64,000 nt of DNA from Aneurinibacillus aneurinilyticus ATCC 12856. Its GTDB lineage: Bacteria > Bacillota > Bacilli > Aneurinibacillales > Aneurinibacillaceae. Both the position numbers and the translations under genes were made by a program. The DNA lies in the NCBI RefSeq assembly GCF_000466385.1, contig NZ_KE952812.1:1-64000 (forward strand), read 5' to 3'. Under the pieces are notes generated by a model that did not search any database, was not told the DNA's origin, and saw only the letters and a program-made list of their open reading frames with translations. Shown piece by piece: positions 23,569 to 32,731 of this stretch (its first letter is position 1; the number at the start of each line of letters is the position of its first letter).

Positions 23569-24096
23569 TTACTCAATGATACGTCTTGCTGTTACATAGT
23601 TTTTTTGATGCCAGGAGCTGTTCAGATTACTGATGGTAATGTCTGCTTGCGAGTTTGCCATGTGTAATACTTTTCCATTGCCAATATACATGCTTACATG
23701 TGTAATATCCGATTTATCTTGTTTGGTGCTGTAGAAGATAAGATCCCCTTTTTGGAGATTGCTTTTCGGCACGTAGCTGCCCAGCTTTACCTGACGGTCA
23801 TCGTCGCGTGTATGAATGTCAATGCCGTTTTTTTGGAAGATATAATACATGAATTGCGAACAATCCATATATTTCCCAGGCTGATAGTTGTGGCTGTAAT
23901 GCGCTATGCCCTCTAAGCCTTTACCGGTGCGGATGATATTATCAATAACGTCAGTTTTGTTCGGTACGTTTACTGTTTGACCGAATTTTGCGGAAACGGA
24001 TGCGGCATCGGCTTGTCCCGGAATAACAGTCAATCCCCCAAATAGCAAGCATCCTACCAACAATCCCCCAGCAAGTGTTTTAGTGCTTTTCTTCAC
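23569..24096 (-). CDS. Secreted NlpC/P60 peptidoglycan endopeptidase
   Basis: A 175-residue protein: signal peptide (about 1-32, ending Q-A-D-A-A-S), then an NlpC/P60 domain. The catalytic Cys is in M-D-C-S-Q-F-M-Y-Y-I-F, the His in D-I-T-H-V-S-M-Y-I-G and the third residue in V-L-H-M-A-N. Such enzymes cut D-Glu-diaminopimelate links in the wall. No LysM or SH3 domain is present. It lies directly behind a c-di-AMP riboswitch, known to regulate wall hydrolases and potassium uptake, so expression should fall when c-di-AMP is high. Confidence 0.9.
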   Translation of the reverse strand: MKKSTKTLAGGLLVGCLLFGGLTVIPGQADAASVSAKFGQTVNVPNKTDVIDNIIRTGKGLEGIAHYSHNYQPGKYMDCSQFMYYIFQKNGIDIHTRDDDRQVKLGSYVPKSNLQKGDLIFYSTKQDKSDITHVSMYIGNGKVLHMANSQADITISNLNSSWHQKNYVTARRIIE

Positions 24097-24109
24097 GTTG
24101 TTTCTCCCT

Positions 24110-24245
24110 CTCTTATCGCCGACGAGGTTAGCTGACGGGTTCGGTCGAAAGGCGCCCGATCGCGTATAGTCGCGATTTCACCCCACTATATTGGTTCCCC
24201 CGTTTCAGTTTTGTTGTATAACAGAACTGAATTTGGCGTTTTTTT
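24110..24245 (-). ncRNA. c-di-AMP riboswitch (ydaO/yuaA)
   Basis: Read on the minus strand it shows the family core: GAAACGGGGGAACCA, GTGGGGTGAAATCGCG, GGGCGCCTTTCGACC, then GAACCCGTCAGCTAACCTCG and TCGGCGA. It ends about 15 bases before the NlpC/P60 start codon. In this class ligand binding is an off-signal. Confidence 0.93.
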
Positions 24246-24340
24246 GTTGCTTGTTATACCTTAACGTAAAAAAGAGGGCGAAACATTATAAGATAGGTGG
24301 AAGCGTTTCCTTCATTTGTAAAGGTGGGGAAAAAGTCATA

Positions 24341-24373
24341 AGCCCCTGTTCGGTAAGAAAACGAACAGGGGCT
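24341..24373 (-). terminator. Strong hairpin at the 3' end of the YheC/YheD cluster
   Basis: AGCCCCTGTTCG (24341-24352) pairs perfectly with CGAACAGGGGCT (24362-24373). On the minus strand it is followed by TATGACTTTTT, a weak T-run. It lies between the cluster and the riboswitch. Confidence 0.65.
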
Positions 24374-24399
24374 AGGGGCTATACATGTGGGCATAAAGC

Positions 24400-25488
24400 T
24401 TAGTGATGGGAGTAAAGATGGGCTGCGGCGACGCGAATGGGCATTTCGATGGCGGTTTGATACGCATCGGTTTGCCCAGCCAGACGGAACAGCTCACGGT
24501 TTGGTTTTGTATTTACCTCAATAATCCAAACTCGGCCTTTCGTATCAATACCGATATCAATGCCAAATTCTATGAAATTGCCGAATTTTGATTCGATATA
24601 TCGGGGGAGAATCAGGCTAATCCGTTCAATATCTGCAATAATATGTTCCTTTTCCTTTGCGGAAAATCGATGATGAAGTAGCTCTTCAAGCTCAATGGCC
24701 TGACCTCCGCTTTGCAGATTGGAAGTGACCAATGCCTCTGGCGATTTCTTACCTATCATGCCTGTAATGTGCCATTCGTTTTGCTCGTTTTTCTGGACAA
24801 GTACACGGCTATCACAAATGCTGTTAGGTAAGAGGGTAAGCGTGAGTCCTTGCTGTATAATGAAAGAGCGTCCTTGCTTTTGGCACCATAGTAGAAGAAA
24901 GCGTTCGGCCGCAGATAGGGAAGAAATGGAATTATGGATGACACAGCCCTGCCGGTCCCGCCCGATTATTTCGAGCCTGTTCTTCTCACGGCGAATACGC
25001 AGAATGCCTTTGCCTCCAGAGCCATTTACCGGCTTGACGTAGAGAATTGGATACTTTTTAATCATTTTTGCCAGAATGCCTTGTCGCATCGGGGCTGTAT
25101 CTGGAAGGTAGGGAACAAGCTCTGAATTGCGGCTAAAGAAGCAGTGAGCATTCCATTTATGCGCGAAACGATCGTTTAAGTAGCGTAATCGGCTTACTTT
25201 TCTGTATGCCGCATATTTTTTAAATGATTCAGGTGTCATATTGCTAAAGCGATCATAAACGATATCGGGCAACCGTGTTTTTCGCTGTTGCCATGTTTTC
25301 ATTTCACTATTATAGATAAATCCGTTCACAATTCCTTTTTCCTCACGAATATCAGAAGGGGAATAGACAACAAGCTTACAGCCATACGTTTCAGCGACCA
25401 TAGCTAGACTGGTAAGGTATGTTTTCCCCGCGATAAAAGCGCCTCTGCGGTGTGTTAAAACTCCGATAAGCGGTTGATTTATAGTCAT
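24400..25488 (-). CDS. yheC: YheC/YheD-family ATP-grasp protein (YheC-like)
   Basis: A 362-residue protein. The N-terminal domain begins P-L-I-G-V-L-T-H-R-R-G. The ATP-grasp part has Y-V-K-P-V-N-G-S-G-G-K-G-I (Lys and glycine loop), F-I-I-Q-Q-G and the metal site G-I-D-I-G-I-D-T-K-G-R-V-W-I-I-E-V-N-T-K-P. Family members in Bacillus are made during sporulation and found around the forespore or coat. Their substrate is unknown; the ATP-grasp fold suggests carboxylate-amine ligation. This is the last gene of the cluster; its ATG overlaps the GNAT stop. Confidence 0.85.
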   Translation of the reverse strand: MTINQPLIGVLTHRRGAFIAGKTYLTSLAMVAETYGCKLVVYSPSDIREEKGIVNGFIYNSEMKTWQQRKTRLPDIVYDRFSNMTPESFKKYAAYRKVSRLRYLNDRFAHKWNAHCFFSRNSELVPYLPDTAPMRQGILAKMIKKYPILYVKPVNGSGGKGILRIRREKNRLEIIGRDRQGCVIHNSISSLSAAERFLLLWCQKQGRSFIIQQGLTLTLLPNSICDSRVLVQKNEQNEWHITGMIGKKSPEALVTSNLQSGGQAIELEELLHHRFSAKEKEHIIADIERISLILPRYIESKFGNFIEFGIDIGIDTKGRVWIIEVNTKPNRELFRLAGQTDAYQTAIEMPIRVAAAHLYSHH

Positions 25489-25949
25489 AGTCTCTCCACA
25501 TCATCTTTGCTCCAGTCTCCAGCTGCAAGCCACAATGTCGGTTTTCCGGTGACACCTCGTATACAAGAAAAAGCGACCATGCGTGCTGCAAAGCATGTTT
25601 TGAGGCTGGGCATATTATCTGCTGCAACACGGGCATACAGCTTGCCGAGCCGATGGATTGCTTCTTCGGTTAGTGTTTTGCCGATTTGCTGCGTTCGTGC
25701 CTTTGGGTGAACAACGAGAAAAGATTCTCGTATTCCGTATTTGGCTACAGCGAGAAACCCGAGCAATTTTTTGCTGTGTACATATGCAAGAAGCAGGGTG
25801 CCTTCCTGGTTGATGTCAACTTCAGGCATTTCCTGGACCCAGCGAATAGCCTTTGCAGTGATGCGCCGATCTCCGTGTGTTTTACTAAACCTGATTAATT
25901 TTTCTCTCGCGCGGCTGAACGTATCGGGCGAGAACGCATAGACGGGCAT
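25485..25949 (-). CDS. GNAT-family acetyltransferase
   Basis: A 154-residue protein. The central strand F-L-V-V-H-P-K-A-R-T-Q-Q-I-G-K-T-L-T-E-E-A-I carries the R/Q-x-x-G-x acetyl-CoA loop of motif A, preceded by L-L-A-Y-V-H-S-K-K-L-L-G-F-L. The start (M-P-V-Y-A-F-S-P) follows TAGGAGAATCTTGAG and lies one base past the preceding stop. It is embedded between two ATP-grasp genes and translationally linked to both, so it probably works in the same pathway. Substrate unknown. Confidence 0.75.
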   Translation of the reverse strand: MPVYAFSPDTFSRAREKLIRFSKTHGDRRITAKAIRWVQEMPEVDINQEGTLLLAYVHSKKLLGFLAVAKYGIRESFLVVHPKARTQQIGKTLTEEAIHRLGKLYARVAADNMPSLKTCFAARMVAFSCIRGVTGKPTLWLAAGDWSKDDVERL

Positions 25950-25950
25950 C

Positions 25951-27258
25951 TCAAGATTCTCCTACCTCGATAAATTTTGCCTTATGTTGAGCATATTCTA
26001 CAATGCGCTGCAATGATAGCTTGCGGATATGCGGTTCATCGAATTTGCCCGGTTTGGCATTTGCTTCGATAAACCAGATGTTCATATTTTTGTCAATTCC
26101 GATATCCATGGATACTTCACCGAGTGTTTGCCATTCTTTCTCCAGTGAACGGGCAATGCGCAAAGCCATACGGCGAACCGATGTAAGCAGATGGCGAGGC
26201 GCAATATGTGGGAATGCAGCCATAAGAATGTCTTCAGGCGGCTGAATGGAGCCGCCGCGCGGGACATGGGTCGTAATCTTGCCTGCCCCTGCTAACCGAA
26301 TGCCTGCCCCTGTTACCTCCCATTCGCCGCGTCCATTTTTCTGCGCGAGAAGGCGAACATCGAATAGCTTATTGTCAAAGGTCGCCAAATCAATTCCTTG
26401 TTGAATGACGTAATTTTGTTTAATTAGGGGAGCAAGATATGTCCATACCTCCCCTTTAGAGGAGAAACGTTTGCTTACCGTATCATCTTGTTCCTGATAT
26501 TGCACAAGATAGTCGCCATTGGTTATTTTTTGTACGCGGTAAATACCTTTACCGGCCATGCCGTTGACTGGTTTGATGTATACAAACGAATAGGAAGACA
26601 GCATGTGATAGAGCTGAGCTTTGGATGTAAACGTAACGGTTTGGGGAAGATAGGGCGTAATGTCAGGATCGCGTTGTAGTGCGGCATATAATTGTTGTTT
26701 ATTAAAAAACTGTGGATTGTACAAAGTAAGATTACGCATAGTTGATAGTTGCTCGAGCGCGGCTTTGACATGTGCTTGCTCTTCAAACATACGGTTGGGG
26801 ATGCGATTGTACAAAACGTGCGGTAACGGCAGTCTTTCTTTAATCCATTTCTTTTCTTTGGAATAAAACAGATAGCCTTGTACGGTTTTTGATTTCCAAT
26901 CGATATTTTCTATTGGTACGACATAGACAAAAGCCCCTTTTTTCCTTCCAGTTTCGATAATGTCGATAAAATTGCTTTGAACCCCGCGGAATCGTCCGCC
27001 TCCAGCTACGGTTAGGATGCCAATAAGCGGTCCTATCGTATAACGATTTTTCTGTGAACGAATGCGTATTTTTGCCTTTATAGTGTGAGGACTGGGTCGT
27101 TTATGCGTTATGAGAAGGTCTTTTCTCCAGCTTCCGAACTGAATACGGAGTCTTTTACGTATTAACAGAGCGCGAGGTGAATTTTTCGCAGAGATGTGAA
27201 GACGCCATGTTCGCCTTAAAGGGTGGATCGATACCCATCCTGTCGCCAGCCTACTCAT
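25951..27258 (-). CDS. yheD: YheC/YheD-family ATP-grasp protein (YheD-like)
   Basis: A 435-residue protein. An extra N-terminal domain of about 70 residues is rich in Arg and Lys. After it come R-Y-T-I-G-P-L-I-G-I-L-T, the loop Y-I-K-P-V-N-G-M-A-G-K-G-I-Y, V-I-Q-Q-G-I-D-L-A, and the metal site S-M-D-I-G-I-D-K-N-M-N-I-W-F-I-E-A-N-A-K-P. The start overlaps the previous stop by four bases (ATGA) and depends on coupling, as the ribosome site is weak. Confidence 0.85.
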   Translation of the reverse strand: MSRLATGWVSIHPLRRTWRLHISAKNSPRALLIRKRLRIQFGSWRKDLLITHKRPSPHTIKAKIRIRSQKNRYTIGPLIGILTVAGGGRFRGVQSNFIDIIETGRKKGAFVYVVPIENIDWKSKTVQGYLFYSKEKKWIKERLPLPHVLYNRIPNRMFEEQAHVKAALEQLSTMRNLTLYNPQFFNKQQLYAALQRDPDITPYLPQTVTFTSKAQLYHMLSSYSFVYIKPVNGMAGKGIYRVQKITNGDYLVQYQEQDDTVSKRFSSKGEVWTYLAPLIKQNYVIQQGIDLATFDNKLFDVRLLAQKNGRGEWEVTGAGIRLAGAGKITTHVPRGGSIQPPEDILMAAFPHIAPRHLLTSVRRMALRIARSLEKEWQTLGEVSMDIGIDKNMNIWFIEANAKPGKFDEPHIRKLSLQRIVEYAQHKAKFIEVGES

Positions 27259-28355
27259 GGGGTGGCCGTCCCTTTACGATTTTGTACCAGATAGTATGCA
27301 TAGCGCAATGGATTAAGCTGTACATCGCGTCGGTATTTCCCATTTTCAATCTTCCTAAAAGATGCGCGTCCCGGTTTAGAATTTACCTCGATAAGCCACA
27401 CTCTTCCTGACAGGTCGATACCGATATCGATGCCAAGTTCAACGAGCCGACCATGTCGGCTTTCCAGGAACGGTGGCAGTTCCTTGACAATAAAGTCGAT
27501 TTCCCGATGAATTTGTAACAGCTGCTCTTCGCTAAAATATTGCCGCAGAAATGGTTCGTATGTGTGCGCTTTGCCACCGCCGCATAGGTTTGATGTAAGT
27601 CCATCAACCGCTCCCGCTCGAACGGCGCGTCCGGTCTCTCCCCACTCGCCATTGCCTCCCTTTTGAACAAGCACGCGGATATCAAATGGTACACCCTCAG
27701 GTGTGTGAAGCTCCAGATACGGTTGGGCAATCATCTTGACTTTGCACTGATTCTGAAGCCAAAACAGGAGCGAGGAGCGGTTAGAAAACTTTCTATGGAA
27801 GACCTTGTTTTTGAAATCACGTCCATCGACACGATGAATGTTGTTTTTGGATGTAACTTTCATCACACCGATACCGAGTGAATTGCGCATTGGCTTAACG
27901 ATGACTGCATCATACACGTTAAGCATGTTCTTAATCACCTGCATTGAGGTGACTGGTTCGGTAGGCGGCATATGGGCAGCAATTCCCGGGTGCTGAATGA
28001 GGTGGTTATGATTTTTAAGCTTGTCGCCCAACACATGGCCAAGAAATGTAATAGAAGGCTGGGATTTTAATTTTTTGATTTGTGTTTCATATTTTTTACG
28101 GTTTGATAATCGGTCATATATGAGCGTAGGGAATGGCATACGGGTTTTGACCCATTTTTTCTCGGTTGTATAGCGGTACGCGATAACCGATTGAGTGGCA
28201 AAATTAATATGAGTGGGCAAAATTACATAGACGGGCAGCCCGATACGCCTTCCTGCTTGAGTCAGGTATGCGTAGAATGTTTTGTCGGGAAACGGGAGAT
28301 ATTTTGTACTCGGAGTGGCCAGGATGCCCAGATAGCCCGTTGCCTTTTTTTTCAT
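27255..28355 (-). CDS. yheC: YheC/YheD-family ATP-grasp protein (YheC-like)
   Basis: A 366-residue protein starting M-K-K-K-A-T-G-Y-L-G-I-L-A. ATP-grasp marks are V-I-V-K-P-M-R-N-S-L-G-I-G-V and G-I-D-I-G-I-D-L-S-G-R-V-W-L-I-E-V-N-S-K-P. The loop lacks one glycine of the G-S-G-G-K-G form (N-S-L-G-I-G). The ATG at 28355 is preferred: another ATG at 28364 is only two bases from AGGAGG. Confidence 0.85.
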   Translation of the reverse strand: MKKKATGYLGILATPSTKYLPFPDKTFYAYLTQAGRRIGLPVYVILPTHINFATQSVIAYRYTTEKKWVKTRMPFPTLIYDRLSNRKKYETQIKKLKSQPSITFLGHVLGDKLKNHNHLIQHPGIAAHMPPTEPVTSMQVIKNMLNVYDAVIVKPMRNSLGIGVMKVTSKNNIHRVDGRDFKNKVFHRKFSNRSSLLFWLQNQCKVKMIAQPYLELHTPEGVPFDIRVLVQKGGNGEWGETGRAVRAGAVDGLTSNLCGGGKAHTYEPFLRQYFSEEQLLQIHREIDFIVKELPPFLESRHGRLVELGIDIGIDLSGRVWLIEVNSKPGRASFRKIENGKYRRDVQLNPLRYAYYLVQNRKGTATP

Positions 28356-28360
28356 GACGA

Positions 28361-29788
28361 TCATTTCCTCCTTGTGCGACGCTTAGCTTGTGGCGCCTTC
28401 TTTGGCGCCGGTGAGATGAATCCGCTACGATAAAAACAATAATCGATCAACCGAACAACAGAAGGTCGCGGTCCTTTGCCGACACTTGCCACGGAGTTAT
28501 TTGTCTTGGAAGGCTTCGAATTGATTTCGATCATCCATACTTTTCCTTTTTTATCAACGCCTAAATCAATGCCGAGTTCGGCGTAATGTCCTTCTGTGCA
28601 TTGTTCGAACAATTGTGCAATCAAAAGCGCATGCTGCCTGACGGAAGCGCCGATGGACTTGCACGTTATTGGCGGGAATCCAGCCGCTGCTAACGCAGAT
28701 CCAAGGGACAGTATCGTACCCCCGTGTGCGACATTGGAAACAATGCTGCTTGTCGGTGCACTTCGCCCAACGATGGATGTGATGCTCCATGTACCACGTT
28801 TATTTTTCTGGACGAGTGCACGAAAATCTACGATGCCTCCTCGCGCTTTGATGAGATGCAATCCTTGCTGCATTAAGTAAGGTTGGTTTTTCATACGTGA
28901 ACGTAACATCTGATGCAGCATATTAAACGATGGATAGCGGCGCGTAACGGTTCCGGTTAGTGAAGAGTATTGACAAAGATAGCCTTGCTTGCTTCGGACG
29001 AGACGGATAATGCCACGACCCAGGCTGCCGCTGGATGGTTTAAGATAAAGATATGGATACCTTTGCAGCATGGAGGAAAGAGATGCAGCTCCCATGTACA
29101 GTTCGGTGTAGGGAGAGAACGAGGCTGTCTCTGGCAGTAGGGACATACGTTGGTGAATGTGCCATTTATCAAGAAATTGTTCATTGAAGAAGAGTGAGCC
29201 TTTCTCTTTTAATATAGCTATTTTCTCTTGCGTCTCTTTTTTTTCTTCAATCCGGCGTGAACCAATACGATTGTAGACACATTGTGGAAGTGGAAACTTG
29301 TGTTTGGTCCACTGGTTATGGTGATATGTCCAGCCGTCTACCGTGTCATTTTCCGGTGAGATCTGTTCCAGAGTGAAAATAAAGCCGAGTCCGCCGTGTT
29401 TCCGACAGGTCTGCACCATTTCTCGACAGAAGTCGGTGATGCCGCCGAATGGCCCGTTTTCCGTAGGTGCCATTCGATAGATAAGAGCTCCAACAAGTGG
29501 ACCGATAATAAGTTTTCGTGTATTCGGATGAAAATGAAAGCCATACGTCATATTATTTTCTTCTAGTAGATGAAGACGACGTGCGAGAGATTCACGGATG
29601 CGAACTGTGGAAGCCGTGGCGCCAATCTCGAAATTTACGATCGCGGTCTGTAATCCATAAACGAATTCAAGCGTATGTGTGCCGAAGATGCCGTGTTTTT
29701 TAGCAAAGGCAGCCGGAAGTAACAAATCGACCGCAGCGGGAAGGGACGAATCGGCTATACGCTGAATTCGCATATGATGTTGTATCAT
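28361..29788 (-). CDS. yheD: YheC/YheD-family ATP-grasp protein (YheD-like, first gene)
   Basis: A 475-residue protein and the longest paralog. Residues 1-95 form an added domain with [11 protein letters not shown] and [11 protein letters not shown]. Then come [11 protein letters not shown], the loop [14 protein letters not shown] and the metal site [21 protein letters not shown]. The basic tail (K-R-R-T-R-R-K) is unusual. A ribosome site GGGGGAGCGAGCC precedes the ATG. It leads the operon; I see no certain promoter upstream and could not place a SigE or SigK site. Confidence 0.85.
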   Translation of the reverse strand: MIQHHMRIQRIADSSLPAAVDLLLPAAFAKKHGIFGTHTLEFVYGLQTAIVNFEIGATASTVRIRESLARRLHLLEENNMTYGFHFHPNTRKLIIGPLVGALIYRMAPTENGPFGGITDFCREMVQTCRKHGGLGFIFTLEQISPENDTVDGWTYHHNQWTKHKFPLPQCVYNRIGSRRIEEKKETQEKIAILKEKGSLFFNEQFLDKWHIHQRMSLLPETASFSPYTELYMGAASLSSMLQRYPYLYLKPSSGSLGRGIIRLVRSKQGYLCQYSSLTGTVTRRYPSFNMLHQMLRSRMKNQPYLMQQGLHLIKARGGIVDFRALVQKNKRGTWSITSIVGRSAPTSSIVSNVAHGGTILSLGSALAAAGFPPITCKSIGASVRQHALLIAQLFEQCTEGHYAELGIDLGVDKKGKVWMIEINSKPSKTNNSVASVGKGPRPSVVRLIDYCFYRSGFISPAPKKAPQAKRRTRRK

Positions 29789-29871
29789 GGCTCGCTCCCC
29801 CTTTCCTGCATGCGTATATCATCCCTTCATCTTATGTGGAAGCCAAGGAGAGCGTGAGTGTTCTTGCCTAT

Positions 29872-29900
29872 TTGTTTGCGGAGAGGGACGCTGGTACAAT
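29872..29900 (+). promoter_or_regulatory. SigA-type promoter of the UPF0173 gene
   Basis: TTGTTT (29872-29877) and TACAAT (29895-29900) are 17 bp apart, 43 bp before the start codon. Confidence 0.6.
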
Positions 29901-29943
29901 AGAATGGAGAGTACGAGTGAAGCAAAGAATGGAGGATGAAAGT

Positions 29944-30633
29944 ATGAAGATTACGTATCACGGACATTCTTGTGTACAGGTTTCACATGGAGGAAAATCG
30001 GTTATTATTGATCCATTTCTTACCGGGAACAGTCTTGCAAAAGTAAAGCCTGAAGACGTCGAAGTACAGTATGTATTGTTGACGCACGCACATGGCGATC
30101 ATCTCGGCGATGCGCTTACTATTGCCAAGCGGAACAATGCTACGGTTGTCGCTACACATGAGTTGGCTACATATATGAGCTGGCAGGGAGCAAATGTTCA
30201 TCCGATGAATCTTGGTGGGGCATACACGTTCGACTTTGGGACAGTAAAGATGACACAGGCTTTTCACAGTTCAGCCATTGTGCTCGAAGATGAGCAGAGA
30301 ATCATTTACGGCGGTATGCCTGGCGGTTTTCTAATTACTATGGGTGGTAAAACCCTGTATCATCTTGGTGATACAGGGCTGTTCAGCGATTTGAAGTTGA
30401 TAGGTGCTCGCAACCGGATCGATGTTGCATTCGTGCCGATCGGAGATAATTTTACGATGGGGCCAGAAGATGCGCTTCAAGCATCCGAGTGGGTAGGTGC
30501 AGAGTTGACGGTTCCAGTACATTACGACACATTCCCGGTTATTAAGCAGGACCCAGGAACATTTGTGAGCAGTCTTGAGGGCAAAGGATTGAAGGGGAAA
30601 GTGTTGAATCCAGGTGAAGAATTGGAAATATAA
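29944..30633 (+). CDS. UPF0173 metal-dependent hydrolase (YtkL-like)
   Basis: A 229-residue metallo-beta-lactamase-fold protein: [10 protein letters not shown] at the start, [12 protein letters not shown] (H-x-H-x-D-H metal site), H-L-G-D-T-G-L-F (bridging Asp) and a late V-P-V-H-Y-D (last His). The substrate is not known for the family. The ATG at 29944 follows GGAGGATGAAAGT; in-frame codons before it overlap the promoter. Confidence 0.9.
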   Translation: MKITYHGHSCVQVSHGGKSVIIDPFLTGNSLAKVKPEDVEVQYVLLTHAHGDHLGDALTIAKRNNATVVATHELATYMSWQGANVHPMNLGGAYTFDFGTVKMTQAFHSSAIVLEDEQRIIYGGMPGGFLITMGGKTLYHLGDTGLFSDLKLIGARNRIDVAFVPIGDNFTMGPEDALQASEWVGAELTVPVHYDTFPVIKQDPGTFVSSLEGKGLKGKVLNPGEELEI

Positions 30634-30726
30634 CAGTTTCATAATAATTTTGTAATATACATGTAATATACATGGGGTATCTTAAGAGTGTGATGAAAAA
30701 CCCCCTTTTTATATACCTCTTGTGTT

Positions 30727-30756
30727 AGAGTGGCTCATAAAGCCACTCTCTTTTTT
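30727..30756 (+). terminator. Rho-independent terminator
   Basis: AGAGTGGCT pairs with AGCCACTCT around CATAA, followed by CTTTTTT. Confidence 0.85.
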
Positions 30757-30871
30757 CGCCCTAGTTTTCGGACACCGCTTTACATGTGCTTCTTTATATA
30801 AAAAGAATTGGATATGTAACGCTGTTCCTTGTCCTGACGCTCTGGAAGAAACAGAAAGTGTACCTTTCGCT

Positions 30872-32059
30872 TCATGTATCTGCCCCCATTGAACAGGACT
30901 GTTCCGTCTTTTGCAGCCATCTCCATGAAAATAAAATAGCGCCTCCGAATAATAAGGCCGCGAAGCTGAATGGTAAGAAAAAATTTCCACCTTGCACAAG
31001 GAAGCTGCCTGCTATGGGGCCGATTGCCATGCCAATATACCGCACGAAATTATACATGCTGATTGCGGTTGCCCGTTCATGCAAAAATTCATCTGTTAAT
31101 AATCTGCTCTGTATAGGCATAGAAAAGCCGACGGTAAGACCGTATAACGCAATGATTATAATCATACATACTATTGAGACATGAGCGAGTGCAATGAAGA
31201 GAACAACCGAAAGTACATTTAGTAAACATGTGTATAATAAACTGTTTGTCGGCTTTATGTCCCCCTGTAGCCGCCCGCTTAAAAAGCTTCCTAGCATCAC
31301 ACATAACGAGAGTGGTAGAAATGCAACGCCAATTTTTTCCGGGCTGATGCTATATATATGATTTAGAATAGAAGGGAGAAAAACAAGAAAGCTGTAAAAC
31401 GTATAAAATTGTGTAAAGCCAAGTACCAATACGGCGAGCCCGGTAGAATTGCGTGCGATAGTAGAAAAACGAGTTAGACTGAGCTTTCTTGTTTGTCCGT
31501 TTTCCGGTTTTGTTTCTGGAAGAAAGCGCAGGTTTAGTAATAGCAGAATCAGTCCGGAAATAGATAGGAAAAAGAATACGCCGAAATGTCCGCTCTTTGC
31601 TCCAATAAAGCCACCGATGAGTGGACCGATGACAGAAGCAAGAGAAAGGAGCATCTGATACGTACTTAATGCTTTTCCGCGTTGTTTCCCTTCAAAAAGA
31701 TCTCCGATTACTGTGGCTGCCACAACAGGAATGGCAGCAGCCCCGATTCCTTGAAGAGTTCGGAACAATAATAGTGCATAGATGGAGCTTGAGAAGGCAC
31801 ATCCGATTGAAGCTACGACATAAAGCAACATACTGGGCAACAATATTTTTTTCCTTCCTTTGCTGTCAATGAAAGGACCATAAACGATTTGCATAATTGC
31901 GAGCGCTATTGTAAAGACAGAAATCGTAAGGTTTGTTAAATAAGGTGTTGTATGAAATGTTCTTTGTATTTCAGGTAGAATTGGCGTGTATATGTTTTGC
32001 GAAATAGAGCCTACAAGCGCACTAATTCCCAGAATGTACAGGATAAGCCGTATGTTCAT
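30872..32059 (-). CDS. MFS multidrug exporter (Bcr/CflA-like)
   Basis: A 395-residue, 12-span transporter. The loop after span 2 reads G-P-F-I-D-S-K-G-R-K-K-I-L (motif A), and G-P-L-I-G-G-F-I-G appears in span 5 (motif C of drug/proton antiporters). A MarR-type regulator gene lies 25 bases upstream on the same strand, so the pair is probably one operon induced by a toxic compound. The substrate is unknown. Confidence 0.85.
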   Translation of the reverse strand: MNIRLILYILGISALVGSISQNIYTPILPEIQRTFHTTPYLTNLTISVFTIALAIMQIVYGPFIDSKGRKKILLPSMLLYVVASIGCAFSSSIYALLLFRTLQGIGAAAIPVVAATVIGDLFEGKQRGKALSTYQMLLSLASVIGPLIGGFIGAKSGHFGVFFFLSISGLILLLLNLRFLPETKPENGQTRKLSLTRFSTIARNSTGLAVLVLGFTQFYTFYSFLVFLPSILNHIYSISPEKIGVAFLPLSLCVMLGSFLSGRLQGDIKPTNSLLYTCLLNVLSVVLFIALAHVSIVCMIIIIALYGLTVGFSMPIQSRLLTDEFLHERATAISMYNFVRYIGMAIGPIAGSFLVQGGNFFLPFSFAALLFGGAILFSWRWLQKTEQSCSMGADT

Positions 32060-32084
32060 TAAATATCAACCTTTCTGTTTTTAT

Positions 32085-32546
32085 CTAAAGCTCATTAATG
32101 ACGTCTTTTAACAGCCGATCGATGAATTGCAACTCGGCGGGGGTATACTTTTTTAGAAAACGGATTACTTTCTCCTCAGCGGCTTGATGTAGCGTTTCAT
32201 GGAGCGAAAAGATTTTTTCGCCAAATTCGGTTAATCTGAAGTGAACTTCTTTCTGATTGTCCGCCAGGTGGATTTTGTCTATCACTTTTCTTTTTAGTAA
32301 TTTGGAACATATTTTAGAAATAGCTCCTCTTGTCATATCCATTTCTTTTGAAAGCGAAGTTATATTTTTTGTTCCGTATGTACCGATGCAATCAATTACA
32401 TGCAGCTCGGATAAAGTAATACCTGCCAGTTCAAGGCTGAGTTCTTTTGTTTTTATGATGAATTGTTCCCGCTCTTGTTTGCTTGTATCTTCCCGCTTGT
32501 GAAGTAATTTCTGTAATGTCAAAACAATAGTTTTTTCTATTTGCAT
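32085..32546 (-). CDS. MarR-family transcriptional regulator
   Basis: A 153-residue winged-helix protein: N-I-T-S-L-S-K-E-M-D-M-T-R-G-A-I-S-K-I-C-S-K-L as recognition part, and a wing with V-H-F-R-L-T-E-F-G. It lies first in the operon with the MFS gene, behind a 30-bp perfect palindrome that is the probable operator. The ribosome site is AAGGAGGCAGCCAA. Confidence 0.88.
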   Translation of the reverse strand: MQIEKTIVLTLQKLLHKREDTSKQEREQFIIKTKELSLELAGITLSELHVIDCIGTYGTKNITSLSKEMDMTRGAISKICSKLLKRKVIDKIHLADNQKEVHFRLTEFGEKIFSLHETLHQAAEEKVIRFLKKYTPAELQFIDRLLKDVINEL

Positions 32547-32573
32547 TTGGCTGCCTCCTTAATCACATGTATG

Positions 32574-32603
32574 CTATTTTTGTTTCCTAGGAAACAAAAA
32601 TAG
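32574..32603 (-). promoter_or_regulatory. 30-bp perfect palindrome, probable MarR operator
   Basis: CTATTTTTGTTTCCT is followed directly by its exact reverse complement, with the centre CCTAGG. It lies 28 bp upstream of the marR start codon. Dimeric MarR proteins bind such dyads. Confidence 0.75.
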
Positions 32604-32731
32604 TATACATAATCGTAAAGGAAATGTCAAAGGAATAAAAAGCAGAACGCTTTTTGGTTGCAACTTCTACATCGAATGCGTAAGATAAATATCAGTGTGA
32701 AAAATCTTGAAGCAAACAGGTGGTTAATCAA

